From: Caenorhabditis remanei
Taxonomy: Eukaryota > Nematoda > Chromadorea > Rhabditida > Rhabditidae
Length of the DNA stretch: 64,000 nt
Direction: 5' to 3'
Assembly (NCBI RefSeq): GCF_010183535.1
Contig: NC_071332.1
Span: forward strand, 17,918,001 to 17,982,000
Position 1 is the first letter of the stretch, and each line of letters opens with the position of its first letter. A program made the position numbers and the translations under genes. Below the pieces are notes generated by a model. It was not told the origin of the DNA, did not search any database, and worked only from the letters and a program-made list of their open reading frames with translations. Below, piece after piece: positions 35,838 through 47,337 of this stretch.

Positions 35838-36651
35838 TGTTATGTCTTCTGGTGGCGGGAGAAGGGACTTATAAAACCATTTATTACATGGTGAGAATCA
35901 ACAACTAAGAGTTCTCTACGTCTTATATAGGCAGATCTTCTTGCCACGTGTGACCTCAGGGTTGGACGTTCACTAGGCTAGGCCATTGCTAGTTCACGCC
36001 ACAACACCTCCCTTTCTTTAATGAAAGTCCATTTGTCTACTGTCTTGAATCTTCGATTCTTCCACGACAGCCGCTGCCCAGACTCCACAGCTTTTCTTCT
36101 TCGGGACCCATGTCCGCATCATTGCTTCGATCCTCTGATCATCGGCCAACGATCTTCAGCAGATGACATTTCCTTATGCATCTGACAGCTTCCACACGAA
36201 ATCTACCATTCGAAATCGTTGAACGAGTACCTCGATCCATCTTCACTCGGTGCTGCTGCTGGTTCTTCTACTGCTACTGCTTCTACGGTTTCTTCCTTCT
36301 GGGTGATCCCATGATCTTGAGCTCCTCGCTCTCCTACCCTTATTACCGCTTCTCTTTTTTTAACGATGTTGTCCATCGGGATCTCTTTGCCTCTTCCTTC
36401 TCCAAGGCGCACCAGCCAACGGTCCCGTCCGACATGCCAAGCCCCCGGGCGTCGGTTCGTTGTTCAGATCCTGATCGCCAATTGTTATGTCTTCTGGTGG
36501 CGGGAGAAGGGACTTATAAAACCATTTATTACATGGTGAGAATCAACAACTAAGAGTTCTCTACGTCTTATATAGGCAGATCTTCTTGCCACGTGTGACC
36601 TCAGGGTTGGACGTTCACTAGGCTAGGCCATTGCTAGTTCACGCCACAACA
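35838..36651 (-). mobile_element. 814-bp LTR element without coding genes (TRIM-like)
   Basis: Two 169-bp direct repeats, 35838-36006 and 36483-36651, are identical by eye and flanked by ATAT on both sides. The element reads on the minus strand: LTRs start TGTTGTGGCG and end ACATAACA; a TATATAAG box is followed by AATAAA inside the LTR. Two bases after the 5' LTR comes TGGCGATCAGGATCTGAAC as primer-binding site, and AAAGAAAGGGAGG lies directly before the 3' LTR as polypurine tract. The internal region is only about 476 bp with no gag or pol, so replication must be in trans. Identical LTRs imply a recent insertion. Confidence 0.9.
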
Positions 36652-36736
36652 ATATGATTCAGGTGAAATCTTGATACATCTGTAAAATTGAAATTGAAAG
36701 TTTATTCAAATGTTTATTTATAAATATTCATAGAAA

Positions 36737-39147
36737 CTAATTAGTTAACGGCCGATTAGTTGATTGTGGATCGTAGATAACATACGGTTGAACTTGAGAG
36801 GAACTGGTACTTGATGAAGCACAGCAACACATACGTTTCCATATTTTTGTCAATTTGACGGAATTCAAAAACGTTTTCAAATTACGTTTGTTACATACTA
36901 AATAAGTCAGTTGGATGACCAACGGAATATAGAACATTTCAATTAATGAACAGCTCCCAAAAACCTGTAATTGGCAAAAATAAAGTTTCAATACTATTTT
37001 TAGTTCGTACAAAATTTCTTGATTCTCCCGTAGAAACCATGAACAATATTGGTGTTAATGATACCTGAAAAGACATGTTTATTTAAGAAACCATATTCGG
37101 TACCACATAGTTTCTTTGATGATTTCATCAAAAACACAGTTTGGGTGTGTCTAAATCAAAACGTGATTTTTGTTAAATCAATACGTTCTGTTCTTTACTC
37201 AACACTTAAAGAACGCCGTTTTTAAGTATCAAAAGTCAGCTATCACTGAGAAGGTAATCCTCTCATCTTTTACCACTTTTCCAACTGCTAATAAAATAGT
37301 CTGCCAAAAGATAAATCGATGAGGTTTGTTCAAATGAGATGACATGAGATGACTCAGTTTGCGAACACTTGCATATATTGGAATGTATAGCATAGAAGAG
37401 GCTATCAGAAGAATATCCAAGACTATGTACATGCTCTGAAACGTTATTCATTATCTATCAGCAATAAGAAAACAATTTTTTAAACAATGAACAGCTAGTT
37501 TCTTATAGATAATATGGATGACTCACAAATAATGATTTATTAGAGGCATCTGCTGCAGAGTAGTTATGGTGTACTATATAGAAAAAATCTTCACAGGTAA
37601 CCAAAAAGTAAACCAAATAAATTAGCAATCGCAAACCATTTTTCTTGAACAACCAATGATTTTCAGATGTCGGATGGAAATACAAAACAAATCTTTGGAT
37701 GGCAAGTATTGATAGTAAGATAACATAAACTTTCACAAAAATATAACGTGTAAATATAGACAAGAGAAGAAGACAGATCAGTGCTTTGATTGATATTGGT
37801 AATAGGGTGATATCTTTATGACCAGAAGCGAAATATAAAAAAAGAGCAATAAATAAACAAAAGAGTGATATAGTTTGATATATCATGGAGTGATAGAAGT
37901 GATTGAGAATCGGGTAGATTGGCATCTCAAAAGAGAGAATCATGTTTATTTTACTCGGCTACTTTCCGCTACAGCTTTTGCAATAGTTACGCGACGAGAT
38001 TGCTACAGTTCCACCGCAATTCCGGAAAATAGGAACATATGCAACAGTTATAGAGCTTTCACGGCATTGCGACTGATGGTTCCATGGTTTTCGGGGCACG
38101 GACCAGTTGTGCAACAATCTCACAACAGTCGCGCAGCAACTGTATATTCGCTCCAATGCAAATTGGACTTGGCTGCATTTTTCATTTTTTTTCCAATCTT
38201 GTCTGTTTGACATGTTTTGTCATTTTCTCGACTTATTTTTACTCTATTTTTGAAAATATAATTTTACAGAAGAAGGATATGTGTCTGGATGCCAAAAACG
38301 AGTCACAAAAATGCAAATTGGAAATAATACGAAAGGTTGGAAGTTTCGAAGAAAACCATTTATCTTTACTTTTGTTCTTAACTTTCAGACCACCAGAAAA
38401 AGTGCAACAATGTAGCTGATCAACACAATAGATAAAAACTTTGGACTTTTTGAAGCTTCAGACAATTGAAACTTGGAGACTTTCACCGATTGTTAGCCAC
38501 CATGGAATTTTAATGATGTTTCTAAGTTTTTTGCTTTTGCTTTTACTTTTTCAAAATAAATATGATTAGTTATTTTTGTTATTCTGTTTACAAATTGACT
38601 ATACTGATTAGAAACGATAAGCAATGAACGCATGCAACGCGCTGGATGCACTGATGCAACAACTATCCTGTTTTTATGCAACACTTGCGAGCCTCTGATG
38701 CAGCAGGAGTAAACTCTACGAATAACTGCTGCGTTAATGTTGCGTAACTGTAGTGAAAAGTAGCCGAGTAGGAAAGATACATTTTCTCGAAGACTTTAAA
38801 CACAACAGTGGCATCTCTGATTAGAACAATCCAAATAAGAACCGCCTGAATAAGATCCACCACTACTGTTCTATTTCGTGTTTTTTGTACTAATGTTTCT
38901 TAAAACCTGCACTCACTTCTCTGTCCTTCTTGTCGTTCACACGATTAACATAAATATAGAATGGGGAAAGTACAAGTTGCACTAAAGCGCATACTCCCAC
39001 AATTGCAAATGCTATGACACCGTTAGTATAAGAAAAAATCATTTTTAGATCGGCAGTAGTCGAATTATTTGGTGCCAAGGATTTCGCCTGGAGGGTCTCA
39101 ACAGTCTGATAAGTATCCGAATCGTGATAACTTTCAAGAAAATTCAT
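36737..39147 (-). CDS. srz-type 7TM chemoreceptor, intact, with 815-bp element in intron 1
   Basis: Exons 39147-38917, 37925-37527, 37435-37274, 37064-37011 and 36964-36737, 357 aa, all phase 0. Exon 1 is MNFLESYHDSDTYQTVETLQ... with HRVND-type loop written as YVNRVNDKKDRE. Exon 2 begins MPIYPILNHFYHS and has LAIQRFVLYFHPTSEN. Exon 3 is SVRKLSHLMSSHLNKPHR. Exon 5 is VIQLTYLVCNKRNLKTF, so the usual GCNRRN reads VCNKRN. Intron 1 contains a TA-flanked element at 37954-38768. Start chosen to match sister genes rather than the upstream methionine at 39201. Confidence 0.85.
37954..38768. mobile_element. 815-bp element with CTCGGCTACTTT ends, TA target
   Basis: Inverted ends CTCGGCTACTTTCCGCTACAG and CTGTAGTGAAAAGTAGCCGAG, TA on both sides. 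The homologous intron of the srz gene at 40385-42384 reads TTTATTTTAGGAAA without interruption near 41465, giving the empty site. No transposase is visible; two short ORFs inside are not convincing. Confidence 0.8.
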
Positions 39148-39306
39148 ATTCTCAAAACCAAAGGTTCGATGTGTTTGAGAGAGAAACAGATACTGAAACA
39201 ACTGGGAATAACAAAAAATTGTGCCGGATGAAAGAATAAAACATATTCACAAGTTTAGATGCAGGTGGAAATAATTCAGGAGGCTGCCATTTAAATTCGA
39301 AGAATT

Positions 39307-39540
39307 TTATGATTTACGTACATGTAAAGCGTTGAAACTAATTTGGTAAATGACAAGTAGTTGATTTTGGATCGTAGATAACATAAGGTTAAACTTGAGA
39401 GGAACTGGTATACAAAGTAATGAAGCAAAGTAATGAAGCAGCACACCCATTTCTTTGACTTCAACGAACTCAAAAATGATTTCAAATTGCGTCTTATATA
39501 ACCTATACAAATCAGTTGGATGACTCAATTTTTGGCACAA
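39307..39540 (-). pseudogene. Relict srz last exon
   Basis: Minus-strand reading shows decayed QLTYLG...CNRRN, VPLKF and a former VIYDPQ block (TGTTATCTACGATCCAAA). Frame is broken. It lies upstream of the srz gene at 39147, in the region where other srz genes also carry a fossil of the preceding gene's last exon. Confidence 0.6.
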
Positions 39541-39549
39541 GAATTTTTA

Positions 39550-40370
39550 AACTCATAATATAAAGATACTTGACCAACATTGCGAGATGGCAAAATTTCT
39601 GGCTCAATTCCACAATGTTTGATTTAAAACGTTCTTCTTATTACAATATTCTGGATCGTATAACTTCTTCAATTATTGGTAGTTTTTGTTAGCTAAGCAG
39701 ACCGTTCCTGTAGAGAACAGTTAAAACTCATCTGATTTTCAAATAAGATTTCGACAAATTTTCTCAATTACTTTTTGGTAACTCCTTTTTTTACTCCTCA
39801 AGGGCAATTCGACTCAAATGCTCCACTCAATTCAACTGATTGTTACGCTGTTCGAAATCAACTCAATTGGACTAAAAGGCCGCCAGTGTTTGGACAAACC
39901 AGTGGGTGTGCTGATGATTCAGTACTAAAATCAGTACTGTTGAGAAATAACTGTGCCTTGCTTGACCATACCCGAGTTGCGACTGCTCTCTGAGCAAAAC
40001 ACTTTAATGGTCACTCACAAAATAAGCTCCCCAGCAACTGGTGGCCCGGCCTAAGCCGGTAATTACCATTATTGCACCCCAGGCTCGCCTTTCGTTTGGT
40101 TCAAGTGATTGTCAAGGGACAAGTGTGACTGTTTAGGAGAGCAGAGAACCCCCTTTGTTTTAAGGTTGAAAGTTTACTCAAATGTTTTTTCATTTTCTCG
40201 TTTCCTTACTTTTCCAACAACAAAATTTCAAGAGAGCTCAGTTTGGAATCATTTTAGCCAGGTGAACATAAAGCTGCTAACAAAAAAAAAGAAGTGTAAT
40301 ATTACCTCAGGCGAAATCTTGATACATCTGGGGAATTGAATTGCAAAGTTTATTCAAATGTTTATTTATA
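39550..40370. other. Intergenic segment between two minus-strand srz genes
   Basis: No supported gene. Contains an isolated 72-codon ORF (39775-39993) of no recognised family and a short GC-rich stretch, GGCCCGGCCTAAGCCGG at about 40043. The end from 40300 is srz 3' flank. Confidence 0.45.
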
Positions 40371-40384
40371 AATATTTATACAAA

Positions 40385-42384
40385 CTAATTAGTTAACTGC
40401 TGATTAGTTGATTGTGGATTGTAGATAACATACGGTTGAACTTGAGCGGAACTGATACTTGATGAAGCACAGCAACACATACGTTTCCATATTTTTGTCA
40501 ATTTGACGGAATTCAAAAATGTTTTCAAATTGCGTCTGTTAGATCCTAAATAAGTTAGTTGGATGACAAACGGAACATAGAACATTTCAATATATGAGTA
40601 TAATCCAGAAGCCTGTAATTGAAACTAATAAGTTTATTATCCTATTTTTAGTTCGTACATCAGATCTTGATTTTCCCATAGAAACGAAGATCAATGTTGA
40701 TGTTATCGATACCTGAAAAGTCACGTTTTTAAGATACCCCGTATCAAAAGTCAGCTATCACTGAGAAGGTAAGCCTGTGATCTGTTACCACTTTTCCGAC
40801 TGCTAATAAAACAGTCTGCCAAACGATATATCGATGAGGTTTGTTCAATTGAGATGACATGAGATGACTCAGTTTCCGAACGCTAACGTATATTGGAATG
40901 TATAGCATAGAAGAGGATATCAGAAGAATAGTTAAGAATATGTGCATGCTCTGAAACGTGTAGTTATTATCTATCAGCAATAAGAAGAATATAAAAAACT
41001 AAAAAAAACTAACAGATAGTTTCTAAAAAATAATATGGCTGACTCACAAATAATGGTTTATTAAGGGCATCTTCTCCATAGGTGGCAGAGCGTTTTAAAA
41101 ATAAAAGATCTTCACATGCAACCAAACAGTAAGCCAAATAAATTAGCAATCGCAAACCATTTTTCTTGAATAGCCAATGATTTTCAGATGTCGGATGGAA
41201 ATACAAAACAAATCTTTGGATGGCGAGTATTGATAGTAAGATAACATAAACTTTTACACACATATAACGTGTAAGCAAAAGCAGGAAAGGAAGACATATC
41301 AGTACTTGGATTAATACAGGTAATAGGGTAACGTCTCGAACAGACAAGGCCAGAAAAACAAAATCAAAACACAAACAAAAGAGTGATATAGTTTGATATA
41401 TCATGGAATAATAGAAGTGATTGAGGATCGGGTAGATTGGGATCTGGAAAAAGAGAATCATGTTCATTTTAGGAAAAAACATTGTCTCGAAGATTTTAAG
41501 CACAACAGTGGCATCCATGATTAGAACTTCCCAAATAAGTATGACCTAAATAGGAGACACCCTTAATCTAAAATACCCGAATCAAAGCTGGTTCAAAGCA
41601 GAACTCTACCCTTATGAATATTTCGTTCGAATCAAAACTCGATCTCCGGAGTTTCACCCGATTAAGGGTTTTCCAAATTTTCACTGGCCCGGCCCGGGTG
41701 AAGCGACTTTTTTTCGATAAACATGTTTTTTTTCAGCAGCAATTTTTGAAAAAGTGGATTTTGGGGGGGGGGGGGCATTTTCTGCAAAAATTCGACTGAA
41801 TTGATGATTTTTATTAGTTCTACAGTGAATTTAGTGATAAAAAAGCACTTGAAAATTATTTTTTTGTCTGCAAAAATTTTAAAAAAAATTTCCACCCGGG
41901 CCGGCAAAATTTTTCCTCGGCCCGGCCCTGGCCCGGCCCGACCCGGCCCGCGGGCCAAGCCACCCGGGCCGGGCCGGCCCGTCAAATGACAAGAATGGTC
42001 CTGATCGATCTAAACTGCCAGTATCAGATCAGGTATGAATCAAAGCTGATTAAGCGATGAGGAATGATAATTTCAAAGCCAATTAACCCTGATTTCGTAG
42101 GTTCGTCACTGTTCTATTTCGTACGTTTCGTACTGATGTTTCTTAAAACCTGCACTCACCTCTCTGTCCTTCTTATCGTTCACACGATGAACATAAATAT
42201 AGAATGGGAAAAGTATAAGTTGCACAGAAGCACATAATCCCACAATCACAGAAACTATGAAACCGTGAGTGTAAGTCAATAACTTTTTTAGATCAATAGT
42301 AGTTGAATTATTTGGTGTAAAAGTTGTTGGCTGGAGGATCTCAACAGTCTGATAAGTATCGTGATAACTTTCAAGAAAATTCAT
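40385..42384 (-). CDS. srz-type 7TM chemoreceptor, intact
   Basis: Exons 42384-42160, 41443-41048, 40950-40789, 40712-40659 and 40612-40385, 354 aa, all phase 0. Exon 1 is MNFLESYHDTYQTVEILQ... to HRVNDKKDRE. Exon 2 is IPIYPILNHFYYS and LLSILAIQRFVLYFHPTSEN. Exon 3 is SVRKLSHLMSSQLNKPHR. Exon 5 is VIQLTYLGSNRRNLKTF, with Ser replacing the usual Cys. It is divergent from the srz at 42712 with 327 bp between starts. Intron 1 holds G/C-rich repeats at 41690-41990, including a 13-base G run. The E-box (42469-42474) is 85 bp upstream, closer than in its sisters. Confidence 0.85.
41690..41990. repeat. Inverted GGCCCGG-rich repeat with poly-G tract
   Basis: GGCCCGGCCCGGG at about 41688 and a longer (GGCCCGGC)n block at 41918-41985 face each other around an AT-rich centre. 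A run of 13 G lies at 41763-41775. The words match those at 34165-34215. No gene. Confidence 0.7.
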
Positions 42385-42711
42385 ATTGTAAGAGAAACCA
42401 ATACTGAAACAAAAGGGGAGTAGCAAAAAAGTAGGCTGTATGAAAGAATAAAATCACAAGTGTAGATGCAGGTGCAAAAAATTCAGGAGGCTGGCATTCA
42501 AATTCAAAGAATTTTATGATTTACGTGCATGTAAAGCGTTGAAACTATTTTGATAACTGCAAGTAGTTGATATATAGCGTTGTGATAAAATAAAAACAGG
42601 TGAAATCTTGATTCATCTGGCAAATTGAGGTTGAAATTTATTCAAATGTTTATTCATAAATATTAGTATCGGTTTTTTCCTTAAACTCTTCACACCTTTG
42701 CTTCTTAGAAA

Positions 42712-44757
42712 ATGAATTTTCTTGAAAATTATCACGATACGGATACTTATCAGACTGTTGAGACCCTTCAGGCGACAACTTCTGCACCACCTAATTTAAC
42801 TACTGTTGATCTGAACACGTTTTTGGGTAATACTAGCAATTGGATACATTTTGCGGTGTTGGTGGTGAGTGCCTCTGTGCAGCTTATACTTTTTCCATTC
42901 TATATTTATGTTAATCGTGTGAACGACAAGAAGGATAGAGAGGTGAGTGCAGAATTTAAGAAACATCAGTACGAAAAACACGAAGAAGAGGTACATTTCT
43001 GATCTACCAAATCAGAGTTAATAGCCTTCGATGTGATCATTCCTGTTCGCTCAATCAGTTTTTATTCATACCTGTTCTGATGCGGGCAGTTTAGATTTTA
43101 AACGGGTCTTACTCGGGTTGTGTTCTGACCCGGATCGAGTTTTGATTCAAACAGAATATTCATGAGGGAAGAGTATGTGCTTTTGCGCAACTTTTACGGT
43201 CTGACGCGGGCAGTTTAAATTAGGACGGATCTTATTCGGGCAGAGATTCGACAATGGTCGAGTTTTGGTTTGAACAGAATATTCATTAAGGTTCGAACAG
43301 AATATTTATTAGTTTTGCTTTAAACCAGTTTGGATTCGGGGAGTTTAGATTAGATGCAGTTTTTATTTAGGCGGTTCTTATTTGGACAGTTCTAATCAGG
43401 AATGTCATGATTCTTTCTCTTCAGATCCCAATCTACCCGATTCTCAATCACTTCTATCATTCCATGATTTATCAAACTATATCACTCCTTTGCTCGTTTA
43501 TTGGTCTTGTTTTACTTGTGGTTACAGGTCTAAAAGATGAAAGATACTACCAATTACCTATACCACATTTGGTAGTGATCATGTTTCTTTTCCTGGCTAT
43601 GTTTATACGTTATATGTTTACAAAAGTCTGTGTTTTCTTACTATCAGTACTCGCCATTCAAAGATTTGTTTTGTATTTCAATCCGACATCTGAGAACCAT
43701 TGGTTGTTCAAAAAGAATTGTTTGCGATTTCTAATTTATTTGACTTATTGTTTGGTTGTCTTCGAAGAACTCTACTTTATAGTACGCACCAAGTGGTCTG
43801 TAGAAGCAAATCGTGATTCCTTTGATAAATCAATATTTGTGAGTCAGCCGTATTACCTATTAGAAACTAGCACCAGCTGTGCAAAAAAATTGATTAGCAA
43901 ATTTTCCTGTGACAGTGTTTGTAGTTTCAATTTTTGGCACAAAAATTTTTAAACTCATAATATATACATATTTGACCAACACTGTGAGATAGCAAAATTT
44001 CTGGCTGAATTCCCCAATGTTCGATTTAAAAGTTCATCTTCTTTTATTACTGAAAGATTATTATCAACGCGTTTCAGAACATGCACATATACTTGGGTAT
44101 CCTTCTAATGGTCTCTTCTATGCTATATATTCCAATGTACGTCAGTGTTCGAAAACTGAGTCATCTCATGTCATCTCAATTGAACAAACCTCATCGATAT
44201 ATTGTTTGGCAGACTGTTTTATTAGCAGTCGGAAAAGTGGTAAAAAATGACAGGTTTCCCTTTTCAGTAATAGCTGACTTTTGATACTAGAAAGCGGGGT
44301 TCTCTAATTGATGGGCGGGAAACAGAAGTATTGTTGAAGCCTATCGAGCTAACTATTTCAGATACGTGATGCATAATAAGATGTTATGTGGCACCGAATA
44401 GAGTGTCTTAAAACACGGATTTTCAGGTATCGTTAGCGCCAACATTGCTCTACGCTTCTTTCATAGACACAGAGAGATATCTTGTACGAACTAAAACTAG
44501 GATAACAACTTGATTTGTGTCTATTACAGATTTTCGCATACTACTCAATGATTGAAATGTTTTGTGTTCCGTTGGTCATTCAACTGACTTATTTAGGATG
44601 TAACAGACGAAATTTGAAAACCTTTTTTGATTCTTTCAAATCGACAAAAATATGGAAACGTATGTGTTGCTGTGCTTCTTCAAGTACCAATTCCTCTCAA
44701 GTTCAACCGTATGTTATCTACAATCCACAATCAACTAATCATCACTTAACTAATTAG
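42712..44757 (+). CDS. srz-type 7TM chemoreceptor, intact
   Basis: Exons 42712-42942, 43425-43838, 44078-44239, 44427-44483 and 44530-44757, 363 aa, all phase 0. Exon 1 is MNFLENYHDTDTYQTVETLQ. Exon 2 is IPIYPILNHFYHS and LLSVLAIQRFVLYFNPTSEN. Exon 3 is SVRKLSHLMSSQLNKPHR. Exon 5 is VIQLTYLGCNRRNLKTF and a CCC tail. Exon 4 is 19 codons, one longer than in most sisters. The 327-bp region before it does not carry the usual srz upstream block; it resembles an inverted srz 3' flank (GAAATCTTGATTCATCTGG), so its promoter may have been replaced. An irld 3' fragment follows at 44875. Confidence 0.85.
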
Positions 44758-44874
44758 TTTTTATGAATATTTATAAGTTTTCAACCATAACTGTATGTTC
44801 CACGATTTAATTTTTAAAAACAGGAAGTTTTGAAACACGTTGTATTTCACCAGAATAAAAATAATTACACAAAC

Positions 44875-45105
44875 ATAATTATAGTTAAAAATATCAAAAT
44901 TATGATTGGGTCAAGTTTATTATTGCTTCGGGTGATCTCCACGCGTTCACCTGAAATAGAAACCGTATGTTATCTACTACAGCTGTACAGTAACCCACCA
45001 CAATCGCCTCCGATGAAATTCAAATCTGATTTTTTCGGTAGATGAGTGTCAAACACGGAGGTCAATCCACAAAGTCCACTGGTTGTGTTGACGATTCCAA
45101 TATGG
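44875..45105 (-). pseudogene. irld-like gene fragment (last two exons only)
   Basis: Minus-strand homology to exons 7 and 8 of the irld gene at 47490-50176. It includes the penultimate exon end (LNFIGGDCG) with its donor at 44998, and a last exon 44950-44875 starting GERVEIT and ending in a hydrophobic tail. Everything upstream is missing. It lies just after an srz gene, exactly as the intact irld 3' end lies after the srz gene at 45589-47337, so it arrived with a duplicated srz plus flank unit. Confidence 0.8.
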
Positions 45106-45588
45106 TCTACAAATCTAGATATAAGTGGAAATATTTCAGTAGGCTGCCATTTGAATTAGAAGTTAAATGTCGAAGAGTTTTATGATTTACGTACATGTAT
45201 AGCGTTGAAACTATTTTGATACCTCTAAGGAAAATTTTTCCTTGGAGAAGAAGTGTATGCGGAGATCAAGAATTCTGGTCACTCTTGTGATTCTATTTGC
45301 ATTGTAACTCTTGTCGTCCAAAGATTAGTGTTGTACTTCTACCCAGCGTCGAAAATTATCAAAATAGTTTCAACGCTTTACATGTACGTAAATCATATTC
45401 GAAATCTTTGCCCACTCTTAAATTTTCCGACATTAATTTTCAAATGGCAGCCTCCTGAATTATTTCCACCTGCATCTTCACTTCTAAATACTTTTTATTC
45501 CTGCATTCGGCACAATTTTTGTTACTCCCCCTGTTGTTTCAGTATCGGTTTTTCCCTAAAAACACATCAAACCTTTGGTTCTAAGAAT

Positions 45589-47337
45589 ATGAGTTTTCTT
45601 GAAAGTTATCACGATACGGATCAGACTCAGACTCAGACTGTTCAGACCCTCCAGACGACAACTTCTGAAACCAAATAATTCAACTACTATTGATCTAAAA
45701 ACGTTTTTGACTAATACTACCGACTCCATAATCGCTGCGATTGTGGGAGTAAGTGCTTTTGTGCAACTTATACTTTTTCCATTCTATATTTATGTTCATC
45801 GTGTGAACGATAAGAAGGACAGAGAAGTTAGTGCAGGTTTTAAGAAACATCAGTACGAAAAACACGGTTCTTATCCGGGAAGTTCTAATCAGAGATGCCA
45901 CTGTTGTGGTTGAAGTCTTTGAGGAAATATATTTTTCTAAAAAATAATCATAATTATCTTTTTTCAGATCCCAATCTACCCGATTCTCAATCATTTCTAT
46001 CATTCGATGATTTATCAAACAATATCACTCCTTTGGTCGTTTATAGCGCTTTTATTAATATTATTTTCTGGTCCAAATACTGTCTCACAAATATTTACGC
46101 TAATCATGATTATACTGATCATTCCTCCATTCGCGTCTATGCTTACACGTTATATGTTTACAAAAGTTTGTGTTATCTTATTATCAGTACTCGCCATCCA
46201 AAGATTTGTGTTGTATTTCCACCCGACATCTGAAAAATATGAGTTGTTCAAGAAAAAATGTTTGCAACTATTAATTTATTTGGCTTACTGTTTGGTCGCC
46301 TGTGAAGAATTTCTCAATTTTAAACGCGAACGCTTAATTGGCTATAACAATTTATTATTTGTGAGTCATCCATATTACCCATTAGAAGCTAGCTGTGCAA
46401 ACGGCAGCGTTCATAGCAGACTTACAATGCACCAGGCCGAATAAAGTTCTCCTGGCCCGTCTAAGTTCAGTACTGTAAAAAAATCTTTTTTTTTGGAAAT
46501 TTTCTTTCTTAAGACTGTTTTTTTGTAGGTTTCTAAGGTTTTTGAGACTTATACTTGAGAAAAAATATGAAACATTTTTCTTTAAAAAATGTAGTGATAA
46601 AAGCTCAAGAATTCAATATATATATATTCGGGTTCATAGTTACATTTTTTGGCACAAAAATGTTCTAATTCATAATGGAATTTCCGGCTAAATTCCCCAA
46701 TTTTTTATTTAAAAAGTTCTTCTACTTGCAGATAGACAAATAAAACACGAACCCGTTTCAGAACATACACATAATATTGGCTATTCTCCTAATATTCTCT
46801 TCTATGTTATACATTCCAATGTACGTCAGCGTTCGGAAACTGAGCCATCTCATGTCATCTCAATTGAACAAACCTCATCGATTTATCTTTTGGCAGACTC
46901 TTATATTAGCAGTTGAAAAAGTGGTAGGAGATGACAGGCTTACCCCCATAACAAGATTCTATGTGGCACCGAATAAGATGTCCTAAAAAGCATGACTTTT
47001 CAGGTATCGTTAGCACCAATATTGTTTATAGTTACAACAACAAATTCATCAGATATATATGGGGTACGAACTGAAAATAGGATAAAAAATTGCATTGTGT
47101 CAATTACAGATTTTCGCATACTACTCAATGATTGAAATATTTTGTGTTCCGTTGGTCATTCAACTGACTTATTTAGGATGTAACAGACGCAATTTGAAAA
47201 CGTTTTTTGATTCTTTCAAATCGACAAAAATATGGAAACGTATGTGTTGCTGTGCTTCATCAAGTACCCGTTCCGCCCAAGTTCAACCGTATGTTATCTA
47301 CGATCCACAATCAACGAATTGGCATTTAACCAATTAG
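45589..47337 (+). pseudogene. srz-type chemoreceptor with frameshift in exon 1
   Basis: Five recognisable exons: 45589-45826, 45968-46360, 46762-46923, 47004-47063 and 47110-47337. Exon 1 begins MSFLESYHDTD, then a CAGACT repeat has expanded, and TCTGAAACCAAAT carries one base more than the sister TCTGCACCAAAT, producing TAA after TTTSETK. Exons 2-5 are open with typical motifs (LLSVLAIQRFVLYFHPTSEK, SVRKLSHLMSSQLNKPHR, QLTYLGCNRRN). The donor of exon 1 is GTTAGT and of exon 3 GTAGGA. A single-base lesion makes this a young pseudogene or a polymorphic null. The E-box is at 45467-45472. Confidence 0.75.

Noticed and set aside
36176..36553. 125-codon ORF inside the LTR element
   Set aside because: No gag, protease or reverse transcriptase motif; wrong strand relative to the LTR signals and crosses into the LTR.
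39775..39993. 72-codon ORF between srz genes
   Set aside because: No recognised family, no signal peptide, no support from neighbouring copies.
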